Shown here one piece after another: positions 19,003 to 27,470 of a DNA stretch of 64,000 nucleotides. Position numbers and translations under genes: made by a program. Location: contig CAJTXT010000001.1 in the NCBI GenBank assembly GCA_910583875.1, positions 496,001 to 560,000 of the forward strand, given 5' to 3'. The notes beneath the pieces are model-generated. The model was given only the letters and a program-made list of their open reading frames with translations, was not told where the DNA came from and did not search any database. Numbering within the stretch: position 1 is the stretch's first letter; each line of letters begins with the position of its first letter. The DNA comes from an uncultured Vampirovibrio sp. Its GTDB lineage: Bacteria > Cyanobacteriota > Vampirovibrionia > Gastranaerophilales > Gastranaerophilaceae.

Positions 19003-20258
19003 AAATCCCCGCCAATATCTGTTCTATAATAAATATTTTTATCTTTAATCTTATTTATATGACTATATATAGAAGGAAATGGATTAGTTAAATCGTTTTT
19101 GAGAAAAGTTAGTATCTTTAGAAATGGAGATACTATATATTCATCTTTTTTGTTTATTGAACAGAGATTAGCATTAATCTTAATATTTTCATTATTTATA
19201 AAAATACTTTGCGGAATTTTTAGTCTCTTTTTAGTATATGATTGCTTCTGATAATCCTTATGAACAATATTTACAGCACCTGTTATACCTTGTTTATAAT
19301 GTATTGAAGCAGTTGAAAGATTTGATATTGCTGCATTATATAAGATTTTTAATAAATCCTCCTCAATATGTTCTGTAAGCACCTCAAATTCAGGTGTGCA
19401 AGGGCGCATGTTAAATTCTAAATTATAAAGATTTTCGTCAGTAAATATCAAATCAGAAGCAAAAATTCCTGTAAAATTCGGTTTTAATTTTTGAAAAACA
19501 CTTTCTAAATGTTTTACATATCCATTAATCATATTCTTTTGTTTAAAAGTAAGTTTAACAGGAGTATAACTGCCCATAGAGCCTGTATTGATGCCTTTAT
19601 CATTATTTTCCAGCCTTTTATAATCTCTTACAGGTTCTAACGGAAGTAATATCTTTCCATCCCAAATTGTATGAAGAGTTACTTCTTCACCTTTTATAAA
19701 TTTTTCAGCTATAAAAAATTTATTCTCTTTTAATATTTTTTTTGCAGTTTTAAAACAATCTTTTTCATTTTTACAAATATAAGAGCCAAAACCTGCTTTA
19801 AGCCCGTCATATTTTAAAACTATGGGAAATCCATACTTATTAATGAAAGTTTCTAAATCTTTTAAACTTTTAATTGCACAATATTCAGATGTAGGAATAT
19901 TGTTATTTATCATAAACTTTTTTGCAAATAACTTTGATTTTTCAAGCCAAGACCAATACCGCGTTATTCCTATTACCGGCAAATTAAGATTATATTTAAA
20001 AAAATTAACTAAACCTTTCTGCGTTGGTAATATATCTGTTAAAATCACCAAGTTTATTTTATTAACCTGTATAAATTTCATACAGTCGTTTATATTCTTT
20101 AACTTCACAAAACTAATATTGGTTTTATCAAGAAAAGGAAAATCATCACTATCGGCATTTATAAATATATTTCCTAAAATAGAAGAAAATCTAAATATAC
20201 GAGCAAAAGAGTAGATTAAAGTTTTGCTTGTTATTAAAAATACATTTATTTTATTCAT
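18999..20258 (-). CDS. PurD-like ATP-grasp ligase
   Basis: A 419-aa ATP-grasp enzyme related to phosphoribosylamine-glycine ligase (GARS). Evidence: W-LEKSKLFAKKFMINNNIPTSEY, the nucleotide-binding segment GFPIVLKYDGLKAGFGSYIC, FIAEKFIKGEEVTLHTIWDG, NTGSMGSYTPV, and the metal/ATP signature LEFNMRPCTPEFEVL in place of the GARS NxRxGDPE. The N-terminal 90 residues are divergent, and it is not in a purine operon. These facts suggest recruitment to another ligation, such as peptide-bond or ester formation. It sits 9 nt after the small peptide gene and overlaps the radical SAM gene, so the three are one transcription unit. Confidence 0.85.
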   Translation of the reverse strand: MNKINVFLITSKTLIYSFARIFRFSSILGNIFINADSDDFPFLDKTNISFVKLKNINDCMKFIQVNKINLVILTDILPTQKGLVNFFKYNLNLPVIGITRYWSWLEKSKLFAKKFMINNNIPTSEYCAIKSLKDLETFINKYGFPIVLKYDGLKAGFGSYICKNEKDCFKTAKKILKENKFFIAEKFIKGEEVTLHTIWDGKILLPLEPVRDYKRLENNDKGINTGSMGSYTPVKLTFKQKNMINGYVKHLESVFQKLKPNFTGIFASDLIFTDENLYNLEFNMRPCTPEFEVLTEHIEEDLLKILYNAAISNLSTASIHYKQGITGAVNIVHKDYQKQSYTKKRLKIPQSIFINNENIKINANLCSINKKDEYIVSPFLKILTFLKNDLTNPFPSIYSHINKIKDKNIYYRTDIGGDL

Positions 20259-20267
20259 AAGAATTTT

Positions 20268-20438
20268 TTATTTTAAAGATGATGAACTCATACCAGGCAT
20301 ATAAGATAAATAATCAATAAAAGCATCATCAGAAGAATCAATAATTGTCTCATCAGCATTCATTGGAAATAAGTTATCATCTTGCATTGTTTCTTTGTGA
20401 CTAAAAAAATTTTTCAAATCATCAAACATTTTACCCAT
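20268..20438 (-). CDS. Small acidic peptide, candidate modified-peptide precursor
   Basis: A 56-codon frame, ATG at 20438 with AGGA 7 nt upstream, fits tightly between two ATP-grasp genes: 4 nt after the TupA-like stop and 9 nt before the PurD-like start. The N-terminal half (MGKMFDDLKNFFSHKETMQ) is amphipathic, like a leader helix. The C-terminal half is rich in Asp, Ser and Met/Tyr (IIDSSDDAFIDYLSYMPGM, then four Ser). It has no Cys. Such a gene beside an ATP-grasp ligase and a B12-type radical SAM enzyme is the expected layout of a ribosomally made modified peptide. The coding call rests on spacing and the ribosome site; the precursor role is inference. Confidence 0.6.
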   Translation of the reverse strand: MGKMFDDLKNFFSHKETMQDDNLFPMNADETIIDSSDDAFIDYLSYMPGMSSSSLK

Positions 20439-20442
20439 ATTT

Positions 20443-21348
20443 TTATCCTTTCTTGTTAATTTCTAACAATCTTCCAAGCTCAAAATCATGCGATATAAGT
20501 TTAAACGGCATCATTGCACTATGAGGTGTAAATGTCATTTCTAATACATATAGATGTCCGTTTTTTGTTCTTGTAAAATCAATACGAACGTAAGAAAAAC
20601 CTTTCGATAATATTTTCGAATATTCAAGCATCTCATCTAAAAATTTCGGACGGTCTAATTCTTTTGCTGGAGGAAAGCCCTTTAATTCGTATGGCAGAAT
20701 TTTCCAATCTGTATCATAAAACTTTGTTAAATAACGACCTTCTAAATCTTTACGCATTGTTTCAATCATTAATGGTTTTTCATGGAAACAATGAACCTGA
20801 TAATCATAATTATTATCTTTATCCTGTTCGATTAAATTTTCTATAAACAATTTTGGTTCAATGTACTTATATTGAGGCTCCACCGAAAATTCTTCATATT
20901 TTGTACTAAGCCATTTTTTTGTTGTTTGTTTTATTAATGCTCTTTCTTTCATAAAATAACTTTTTTCACCTACAATACAATTCATTTTCCAACCGGCATT
21001 GTATTTTAGAGCAAATTTATTTGGGATATACGAAAAATCTATATCATCAAAATTCTCCCAAATACCATAAATAGCAGCGCAATGACCTTCGCCAAGTTTT
21101 TCATTAATATAAGTTTTAACTTTTATTTTGTCTGTAAGAAGGCTCTTTATTTTTAATTTTTCATTATAAATAAGCCATCTTACTTTTTCATTAAAACTTC
21201 TCGGATTTAAGTAATTATACTCATAATCCAAGGTTCTGCTTGCACGTTTATTTATATAGTACACATGGTATTTTCTAGGACAATATTTGAAAAAAGGATA
21301 AAATCCTTTCGTTTTTTCAAAATATTTATCAAGAACTTTTTTCAGCAT
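20443..21348 (-). CDS. TupA-like ATP-grasp protein
   Basis: About 301 aa from the in-frame ATG at 21348; a TTG at 21366 extends it by six codons, and neither has a strong ribosome site. The pattern YxxxxGxxxNLxxPRSFNEKVRWL (here YEYNYLNPRSFNEKVRWLIYN), LTDKIKVKTYINEKLGEGHC, FALKYNAGWKMNCIV, YQVHCFHEKPLMIET and YVRIDFTRTKNGHLYVLEMTFTPHSAM fits the TupA-like ATP-grasp family (PF14305), named for teichuronopeptide synthesis and common in glycan or capsule loci. Here it is the first gene of the operon leading into the small peptide, a second ATP-grasp and a radical SAM gene. Confidence 0.85.
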   Translation of the reverse strand: MLKKVLDKYFEKTKGFYPFFKYCPRKYHVYYINKRASRTLDYEYNYLNPRSFNEKVRWLIYNEKLKIKSLLTDKIKVKTYINEKLGEGHCAAIYGIWENFDDIDFSYIPNKFALKYNAGWKMNCIVGEKSYFMKERALIKQTTKKWLSTKYEEFSVEPQYKYIEPKLFIENLIEQDKDNNYDYQVHCFHEKPLMIETMRKDLEGRYLTKFYDTDWKILPYELKGFPPAKELDRPKFLDEMLEYSKILSKGFSYVRIDFTRTKNGHLYVLEMTFTPHSAMMPFKLISHDFELGRLLEINKKG

Positions 21349-21521
21349 TCTTTTTTCATATTCCAAGTAATGATAACTGTTTCATGTTCATTATAAAGCT
21401 AAACCATGAATTTGTAAATATGGTTTTTATATATTTTTATTTAGTCTTTTGTCGAATACCAATATACAAATAGGAATGAATTAAATAATGTAATACCATT
21501 AAATATAGAAGGGGATATAAT

Positions 21522-21887
21522 ATGGAATTGCAAAATAAGTTTTCTAAAGACAGTCCTATTCTTACTACAAGTATTGTAGCGTCTATGCTTGAGATTACAC
21601 CCGACAGGTTAAGAACCTACGATACTGAAAAATTAATTAATACCCGCCGTGTAAAAACAGGGCAGGTTAATAAAAGACTATACAGCCAAAATGATGTTGA
21701 GTGGCTGCAATTATTACGCATTTTGGTTAAAGACTATAAAATGAGTATTTCTTCAATCAAAATTTTACTGCAAATAATACAAAAAAACCCTGAAATTGAA
21801 TTACCTGATAATAATATCGGGGAAATTTTACAAGCTATGACTAAAAATCCTAATTTTGATAAGGTTGTTAAAAAGTTTAAATTTTAA
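21522..21887 (+). CDS. MerR-family transcriptional regulator
   Basis: A 121-aa DNA-binding protein with a MerR-type winged helix (ILTTSIVASMLEITPDRLRTYDTEKLI, then KRLYSQNDVEWLQLLRILV) and a short C-terminal helix pair. There is no obvious metal- or ligand-binding Cys. It resembles HspR/GlnR-like small MerR proteins. The AAGGGG ribosome site is 8 nt before the ATG. It is divergent from the TupA-like operon, with a 170-nt shared promoter region, so it may control that operon. Its stop codon lies inside the left arm of the long inverted repeat at 21881-22063. Confidence 0.88.
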   Translation: MELQNKFSKDSPILTTSIVASMLEITPDRLRTYDTEKLINTRRVKTGQVNKRLYSQNDVEWLQLLRILVKDYKMSISSIKILLQIIQKNPEIELPDNNIGEILQAMTKNPNFDKVVKKFKF

Positions 21888-22063
21888 AGAAATAAAAAAT
21901 AGCTTTGGTATTTATTTTGAAGTCCATACCTAACAGCTAAAGCTGACGGATACAGACTCATTACTGCTCGCAAGCTGCGCGTATTCGCTTTGTATGTTTT
22001 TAGGTATCGCGAAAACACAGGACGAAAAATAAATACCAAAGCTATTTTTTATTTCTTTAAAAT
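21881..22063. repeat. Long-stem hairpin element, copy A (38-bp arms)
   Basis: Perfect 38-bp inverted arms at 21881-21918 and 22026-22063 enclose a 107-nt core. Read on the minus strand the core starts TCGTCCTGTGTTTTCGCG and ends GTTAGGTATGGACTTC. The stop codons of both convergent genes (MerR and glycosyltransferase) lie within the arms. The core has the same ends as copies B, D and E, but the arm sequence is unique to this locus. It would form a very stable bidirectional terminator-like hairpin. Confidence 0.9.
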
Positions 22064-23602
22064 CTCACCCAATTCTGAATATTTTTCGCAAAGCATTTTA
22101 TATTCATCATCGGTCAAGTTAGTATCTTTAATTGATTGGACCATATTTTCATAATATTCAGACTTAAATTCATCCTTTATCATGCTGTAATAATACAAGA
22201 TATTATGAATTTTATATTCTAAAAAGTCATTTCTCAAAATATTATATGTATTTGTTTCCTTCATTAGATTTTCAACAATATCAAAGATTTTAATATGATC
22301 AATTAATCTTCTGTTATTATCAGTTAAAACAGAGCCTTCTCTATTAAATCTATATACATAAAGCTTCTCACGTATAAAATACATTCTTTGTGCCGTTAGA
22401 AGTGTTCCAAAAATAACCTTATGGTCTTCAAAATCAAGACCTTGCGCAAATTCTATATTATTTTTATCAAACAATTCTTTTGTATAAAGCTTATTCCACA
22501 CGCACATAGGATACGTAAACGGTGATAAATCGCGCCAGTTAAAGACTCTATCATCTATTATATTTTCAAAATTTGCATCTACAAAATACGGGAATGGAGC
22601 ATTAACTGCATTTTTTTCATCGTAACCATCCGGCATGCACATTACTATATCAAGATTTTTTTCTTTAATTTCGTTATATAATCTTTCAAACATATTTGGT
22701 TTTACCCAATCATCCGGGTCAACAAAACCAATACATTCACCTGTTGCAAGCCTTAACCCGTCATTTCTTGCAGCGCCTGTTCCTTTATTTTCTTTATGAA
22801 TTACTTTAATTCTAGGGTCTTTTGCCTTATATTCTTCAAGTATTTCATAGCTATCGTCAGTTGAACCGTCATTAACGCATATAATTTCTATTTCCTGCAA
22901 AGTTTGACTTATCAAGCTATCAAGTGATTGTCTTAAATATTTACCAACATTATAAACAGGTAAAATAACAGATACTTTAGGTTTTTTAACTTCTTCTATA
23001 TAGTGAACCTCAGCAGCTGCAACAGGAAGAGGTTCTATTCTTCTAGTTATAGCAAGCGCTTTGATATTATCTTTTAAACGGTTTTTTATTTTACCTAACT
23101 TTTTCTTCATTTTATTAGGTAAAGCACTTAGCATTCTAAAGGGTTTTAGTTGTTCTTCATAATATTTTCTTTGTTCAAGAATATGAATACTCAAGGCTTC
23201 TTCCTGCACTCTAAATTTATCAGCTTGAGCTTGAAGCATTTCTTCATAGCCTTTTTGCATTTCTGCAAGCTTTTGCGCAAGATTATTAACATGCCAGTCT
23301 TCTGTTTCTTTTTGACGTCTTATTATTTCTTCTTCGTACCAATTTTTTTGAGATTCTAATTGAGCTTCATAATATTCTTTTAATCTATTAGCATCTTCAA
23401 CGTTTTTTACATTATATTCAGCCTCAATTTGCTGAGCTTTTTCTGTTATTTTGTTTTCATATTCTATCCTGATTTTATCTTTTTCATAATCAAATTTAGA
23501 CTTTAAAAAATTAATTTCACTTTCATAAAACCTTTTTTGAAGCGCTAAATCTTCTTGATATTGTTTTTCCAAACGTATATATAATTCTTCGTTATCTGCC
23601 AT
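22049..23602 (-). CDS. GT2 glycosyltransferase with N-terminal coiled coil
   Basis: The 517-aa protein starts with a charged coiled coil (residues 1 to about 165, many Glu/Gln/Lys and Tyr-Tyr-Glu units). The GT-A domain begins near residue 207 with KPKVSVILPVYNVGKYLRQS. It has VNDGSTDDSYEIL, KGTGAARNDGLR and the metal-binding VDPDDWV (DxD-type), and later CVWNKLYTKELF and LDFEDHKV. Family 2 enzymes transfer a sugar from an activated nucleotide donor; donor and acceptor cannot be read here. It is the last gene of the seven-gene operon starting at 34504, and its 3' end lies in hairpin copy A. AGGA lies 8 nt before the ATG. Confidence 0.92.
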   Translation of the reverse strand: MADNEELYIRLEKQYQEDLALQKRFYESEINFLKSKFDYEKDKIRIEYENKITEKAQQIEAEYNVKNVEDANRLKEYYEAQLESQKNWYEEEIIRRQKETEDWHVNNLAQKLAEMQKGYEEMLQAQADKFRVQEEALSIHILEQRKYYEEQLKPFRMLSALPNKMKKKLGKIKNRLKDNIKALAITRRIEPLPVAAAEVHYIEEVKKPKVSVILPVYNVGKYLRQSLDSLISQTLQEIEIICVNDGSTDDSYEILEEYKAKDPRIKVIHKENKGTGAARNDGLRLATGECIGFVDPDDWVKPNMFERLYNEIKEKNLDIVMCMPDGYDEKNAVNAPFPYFVDANFENIIDDRVFNWRDLSPFTYPMCVWNKLYTKELFDKNNIEFAQGLDFEDHKVIFGTLLTAQRMYFIREKLYVYRFNREGSVLTDNNRRLIDHIKIFDIVENLMKETNTYNILRNDFLEYKIHNILYYYSMIKDEFKSEYYENMVQSIKDTNLTDDEYKMLCEKYSELGEILKK

Positions 23603-23611
23603 TATAAAATC

Positions 23612-25072
23612 CTAATTTTTCTTTATAAGTTTTTTCAATTTATTTTTTAATTGGTCTGTTTTTTTATAAAGCTTTAAAATTATTTTAACCAATAAATAAT
23701 GATTTTCATAATATTGTTTTTGATTATGCAAAGCTTCATTAAAATGCTGTTTTTGTTCTTCAAGTTTCCATTCGTAATCAGCAGTTAATTTTTCTGTTGT
23801 TTGTCTTACAGATTCAGTTTGCCAGGCTTTAAGTTCGTACTCTTGTTTAACAATATGTGCATGATAATCTTCATAGGCTTTTTTGCTTGCTTCTTGCATT
23901 TCCGATATCGTTTCTTGAAGTTTAGTCTTATCATTTTCCAATTCATTACAATGATTTTGCCACCATTCAACCGTGCGTTCTTTATCTTCTTTTGCTTCCT
24001 GCTTATATTGTTCAAGGTATTCTTTTATAGCAATAATATCCAAATTACACTTATGTTCCGCAGCTTTTATGCGTTTATTTGAAGTTTTATATTTTTCAAC
24101 AAGAAAATTCCAGAAACCATAATAAGAGCGCTCGATGATATTTCTAAATTCATCATAGCAATAACTTTTTGCAAGAACTTCTTTATCCTCTTCTGTAAGT
24201 TCAATACGTTTAAAGAAATCTTGCATTTTTTGATAATAATCTTGATAATATTTATCTTCTAAGAGTGTATATCTATGGAAGATATCATCTATAATCCAGC
24301 TTACAATTTCGGCTTTTTTTTCAGGGAAAAATGCAGCTTGCTGCATAACATTATAGGTTAATTCCACCATTGGAATTCTATCATAAACTTTTTTATCAGA
24401 ATTTTGCATTGTAGAGAATGTTCTATTCTGCCTGTAATAATATGGAGCTTCCCATAAAATATTTACTCTATTTGCTTTTAGATATGTATCAAAAAAGAAG
24501 GGTAAATCCTCATAAATATAACCGTTTGAGAATTTTACACCTGTATTTTGAAGGAATTCTCTTTTATAAATTTTATTCCAAAGAACTACATTGATATTTA
24601 AAATTTCATTTTTAGTATCGTTAGGATGAAAAACACAATCTTTAAAAGCTTCTAAGGGTTTAAGCAAGTAATAATCATCAGAATAATATCGTTGTTCTTT
24701 ATCATCATATAATTGAGCCTGACACATTGTAATATCAGTATCATCTGCTTTAGCTTTGTTATACATTTTCTCAAACATATCAAGTTCAACCCAATCATCT
24801 GAGTCAACAAAACCAACATATTCACCGGAGGCTATTTCTAACCCCAAATTCCTTGCATAAGATTGACCTGACATAATTTCAGTATTTAAAAGCTTTATTC
24901 TGGTATCATTTTCGCAGTATTGCAAAACAATATCTTTAGAACTATCTGTTGATGCATCATTAATACAAATGATTTCAATATCCTGCAAAGATTGATACAT
25001 TAACGAAGCAAGACATTTTGTTATATATTTTTCAACATTATGAAAAGGTACTATTATGGATACTTTAGTCAT
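23612..25072 (-). CDS. GT2 glycosyltransferase with C-terminal coiled coil
   Basis: The start is the ATG at 25072 (MTKVSIIVPFHNVEKY), overlapping the upstream gene by 8 nt; longer frames run into that gene. The GT-A domain has INDASTDSSKDIV, SGQSYARNLGLE, VDSDDWVELDMFEKMY, VLWNKIYKREFL and IYEDLPFFFDTYL. From about residue 330 the C-terminal part is a Gln/Glu/Lys-rich coiled coil ending in a basic tail (KLYKKTDQLKNKLKKLIKKN). The catalytic aspartates are intact, so the enzyme is probably active. Donor sugar unknown. Confidence 0.92.
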   Translation of the reverse strand: MTKVSIIVPFHNVEKYITKCLASLMYQSLQDIEIICINDASTDSSKDIVLQYCENDTRIKLLNTEIMSGQSYARNLGLEIASGEYVGFVDSDDWVELDMFEKMYNKAKADDTDITMCQAQLYDDKEQRYYSDDYYLLKPLEAFKDCVFHPNDTKNEILNINVVLWNKIYKREFLQNTGVKFSNGYIYEDLPFFFDTYLKANRVNILWEAPYYYRQNRTFSTMQNSDKKVYDRIPMVELTYNVMQQAAFFPEKKAEIVSWIIDDIFHRYTLLEDKYYQDYYQKMQDFFKRIELTEEDKEVLAKSYCYDEFRNIIERSYYGFWNFLVEKYKTSNKRIKAAEHKCNLDIIAIKEYLEQYKQEAKEDKERTVEWWQNHCNELENDKTKLQETISEMQEASKKAYEDYHAHIVKQEYELKAWQTESVRQTTEKLTADYEWKLEEQKQHFNEALHNQKQYYENHYLLVKIILKLYKKTDQLKNKLKKLIKKN

Positions 25073-26273
25073 CTTCGTTAAATTTCTCCAGTTCTGAAAA
25101 TTTAAAAGTAAAATCAAACTTTATCTTTTTAAGTATTCGTACATAAATTCTATCATTAGAGTAATAAATATCAAAAAGATTTGGTCTTTTCTTAAATCTT
25201 AATATGTGAGTTTTATATTTTAAGAAATAGACACCTTCTTCTTTATACATTATTTCCATTAATTTATACATAGATTTTATTTTATATTTTTGAAATTCAT
25301 AATATAAAATATTACCCGTTTTTAAGTTTTTGAATAAAAAATAATTATATCTAAATTTACCCCTAACCATATTTGGCGGGAACAATGTTTCATCAACTAA
25401 TGAACTATCCTTCGCAAGTTTTTTTGCAAAAGCTGTTTTATATTTTGGGTTTAGATGTTCAAAACGATAAATAAAATCTTCTACTTTTTTTCTGAAAAAA
25501 GTATATTTAAAATCTTCAAAATCAGGAATATCTTTAATTTTGTTATACATTATTTCAGCAACATCAATAACATTTAAGAATTTTTTTCCTGCTTTTTGAA
25601 TAATTGAATTTTTTCTGTTAATTCTGTAATAGTATAAAAAATCTCTTACAATAGAAACTTTTTGCGTTTTAAAGAATATCGTAAAAAAGAATGGACCGTC
25701 TTCAAATATTAATCCGTCAGGAAATTCTGCCTGACATTTTTCAATTAAGCTTCGGCGATAGAGTTTATTCCATGCCATAACGCAAACATCCATAATAAAA
25801 GGCTTTGTATTTACATACGAAAAAGCACGATTATCAAAGGTTTTATCAAAATACTCAAGCGTATAATAAGGATTTGAATCATCTATTTTTTGATTTGTTT
25901 CATCAAATTGATGTACTGCACAAATTGCAATATCAGACTCATGTTCAAGCATATTATTATAGAGCTTTTCGAGCATAGTAATATCAATCCAGTCATCTGA
26001 ATCAATAAAGCTGTAAAACTCACCTGTTGCAACTTTCATGCCCGCATTTCTGGCTGAAGATAAACCGCCGTTCTTTTTATCTACAATTTTTATGCGTGAA
26101 TCTTTATTTTTATATTCTTCAAGTATTTTTCTTGAACTATCAGTTGAACCGTCATTTACACAGATTATTTCTATATTAGAAAAAGTTTGGCATAAAATAC
26201 TATCTAAACATTTTGCAAGGTAGTTTTCTACATTATAAACAGGAACTATTACAGATATAACAGGTTTTTTCAT
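25065..26273 (-). CDS. GT2 glycosyltransferase (paralogue of the next upstream gene)
   Basis: A 402-aa family 2 enzyme: PVISVIVPVYNVENYLAKC, VNDGSTDSSRKILEEYKNKD, GGLSSARNAGMKVATG, IDSDDWIDITMLEKLY, VMAWNKLYRRSLIEKC and FEDGPFFFTIFFKTQK. It lacks a long coiled coil. The C-terminal region (FLKYKTHILRFKKRPNLFDIYYSNDRIYV) is closely matched by the protein encoded at 26277-27470, with almost identical GT cores, so the two arose by tandem duplication. The gap to that gene is 3 nt. The catalytic Asp residues are preserved. Confidence 0.93.
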   Translation of the reverse strand: MKKPVISVIVPVYNVENYLAKCLDSILCQTFSNIEIICVNDGSTDSSRKILEEYKNKDSRIKIVDKKNGGLSSARNAGMKVATGEFYSFIDSDDWIDITMLEKLYNNMLEHESDIAICAVHQFDETNQKIDDSNPYYTLEYFDKTFDNRAFSYVNTKPFIMDVCVMAWNKLYRRSLIEKCQAEFPDGLIFEDGPFFFTIFFKTQKVSIVRDFLYYYRINRKNSIIQKAGKKFLNVIDVAEIMYNKIKDIPDFEDFKYTFFRKKVEDFIYRFEHLNPKYKTAFAKKLAKDSSLVDETLFPPNMVRGKFRYNYFLFKNLKTGNILYYEFQKYKIKSMYKLMEIMYKEEGVYFLKYKTHILRFKKRPNLFDIYYSNDRIYVRILKKIKFDFTFKFSELEKFNEDD

Positions 26274-26276
26274 ATC

Positions 26277-27470
26277 TTATTTCTGCTCCAATTTAGAATA
26301 TTCAAACTTAAAACTAAACTTAATTAACATAAATAAAACAACATAAATTCTATCATTTTCATACCAGACATCATATAGGTTTGCACGTTTTTTTAGCCTG
26401 AATTTTAAACTCCAAAATTTAAAATAGTAAATATTTTCTTCGGTATACAAAACCTGCATAACCTTATACATTAATCTTATAATAAATTTTCGATAATAGA
26501 AACTTAAAATACTTGTTTTATTCTTAATTGACATCAAATTTCTATAGGTTATAGGAATTTCTTTGTTTATATATGCAAAATCAAAATATTTTTCATCTAA
26601 TAAACAAGAGGTATTTTTGAATTTTTTAGAAAACTTATTTTTTAACTTTAAAGCTATTAATTCATAACGGTAGATTATATCATCAGCTTTTCTGTGAAAG
26701 AATTCATATTTAACATCCTCAAAAACAGATGAAGACTTCAAACTATTAAACATTAAATTAACAACATCAATAATATCTAAAAATTTAATTCCGCCTTTTT
26801 GAACAATAGAACCAACTCTGTTTATTCTGTAGAAATAAAGTAAATCCCTGACAATAGAAACTCTTTTTGTTTTAAAGAAGATTGAAAAGAAAAACGGTCC
26901 GTCTTCAAATATTAAGCCATCCGGAAACTCAACATTGCATTCTTTTATAAAGCTGTGACGATAGAGTTTATTCCATGCCATAACACATACATCCATTAAA
27001 AACGGTTTTGTGTCTTCAAAAGAGAAAGCCCTATTATCAAAGGTTTCATCAAAACAAGAAAGATTAAAATAACTTTGAGAATCATCAATCTGCTGTTTTG
27101 TTTCATCAAATAAATGTACTGCGCATATTGAAATATCTGTATTTAATGAAGTTATATTTTCATATAACTTTTCAAGCATATTTAATTCAACCCAATCATC
27201 AGAATCAATAAAACTTAGAAATTTGCCTGTTGCAGCTTTCATTCCAGCATTTCTTGCTGATGACAACCCGCCGTTTTCTTTATCTACAATTTTTATTCTT
27301 GAATCTTTATTTTTATATTCTTCAAGTATTTTTCTTGAATTATCTGTTGAGCCGTCATTTACGCATATAATTTCAATATCTTTAAAAGTTTGATTAATAA
27401 CGCTATCCAAACATTTAGAAAGATAATTTTCTACATTATAAACAGGAATTATTACAGAAATTTCAGCCAT
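26277..27470 (-). CDS. GT2 glycosyltransferase (tandem paralogue)
   Basis: The 397-aa protein has the same layout as its downstream neighbour: ISVIIPVYNVENYLSKCLDS, VNDGSTDNSRKILEEYKNKD, IDSDDWVELNMLEKLY, VMAWNKLYRHSFIKEC, FEDGPFFFSIFFKTKR, and a C-terminal YFKFWSLKFRLKKRANLYDVWYENDRIYV. It begins directly after the stop of the 877-aa gene. Divergence is greatest in the C-terminal third, which might change acceptor choice; that is inference. Confidence 0.93.
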   Translation of the reverse strand: MAEISVIIPVYNVENYLSKCLDSVINQTFKDIEIICVNDGSTDNSRKILEEYKNKDSRIKIVDKENGGLSSARNAGMKAATGKFLSFIDSDDWVELNMLEKLYENITSLNTDISICAVHLFDETKQQIDDSQSYFNLSCFDETFDNRAFSFEDTKPFLMDVCVMAWNKLYRHSFIKECNVEFPDGLIFEDGPFFFSIFFKTKRVSIVRDLLYFYRINRVGSIVQKGGIKFLDIIDVVNLMFNSLKSSSVFEDVKYEFFHRKADDIIYRYELIALKLKNKFSKKFKNTSCLLDEKYFDFAYINKEIPITYRNLMSIKNKTSILSFYYRKFIIRLMYKVMQVLYTEENIYYFKFWSLKFRLKKRANLYDVWYENDRIYVVLFMLIKFSFKFEYSKLEQK

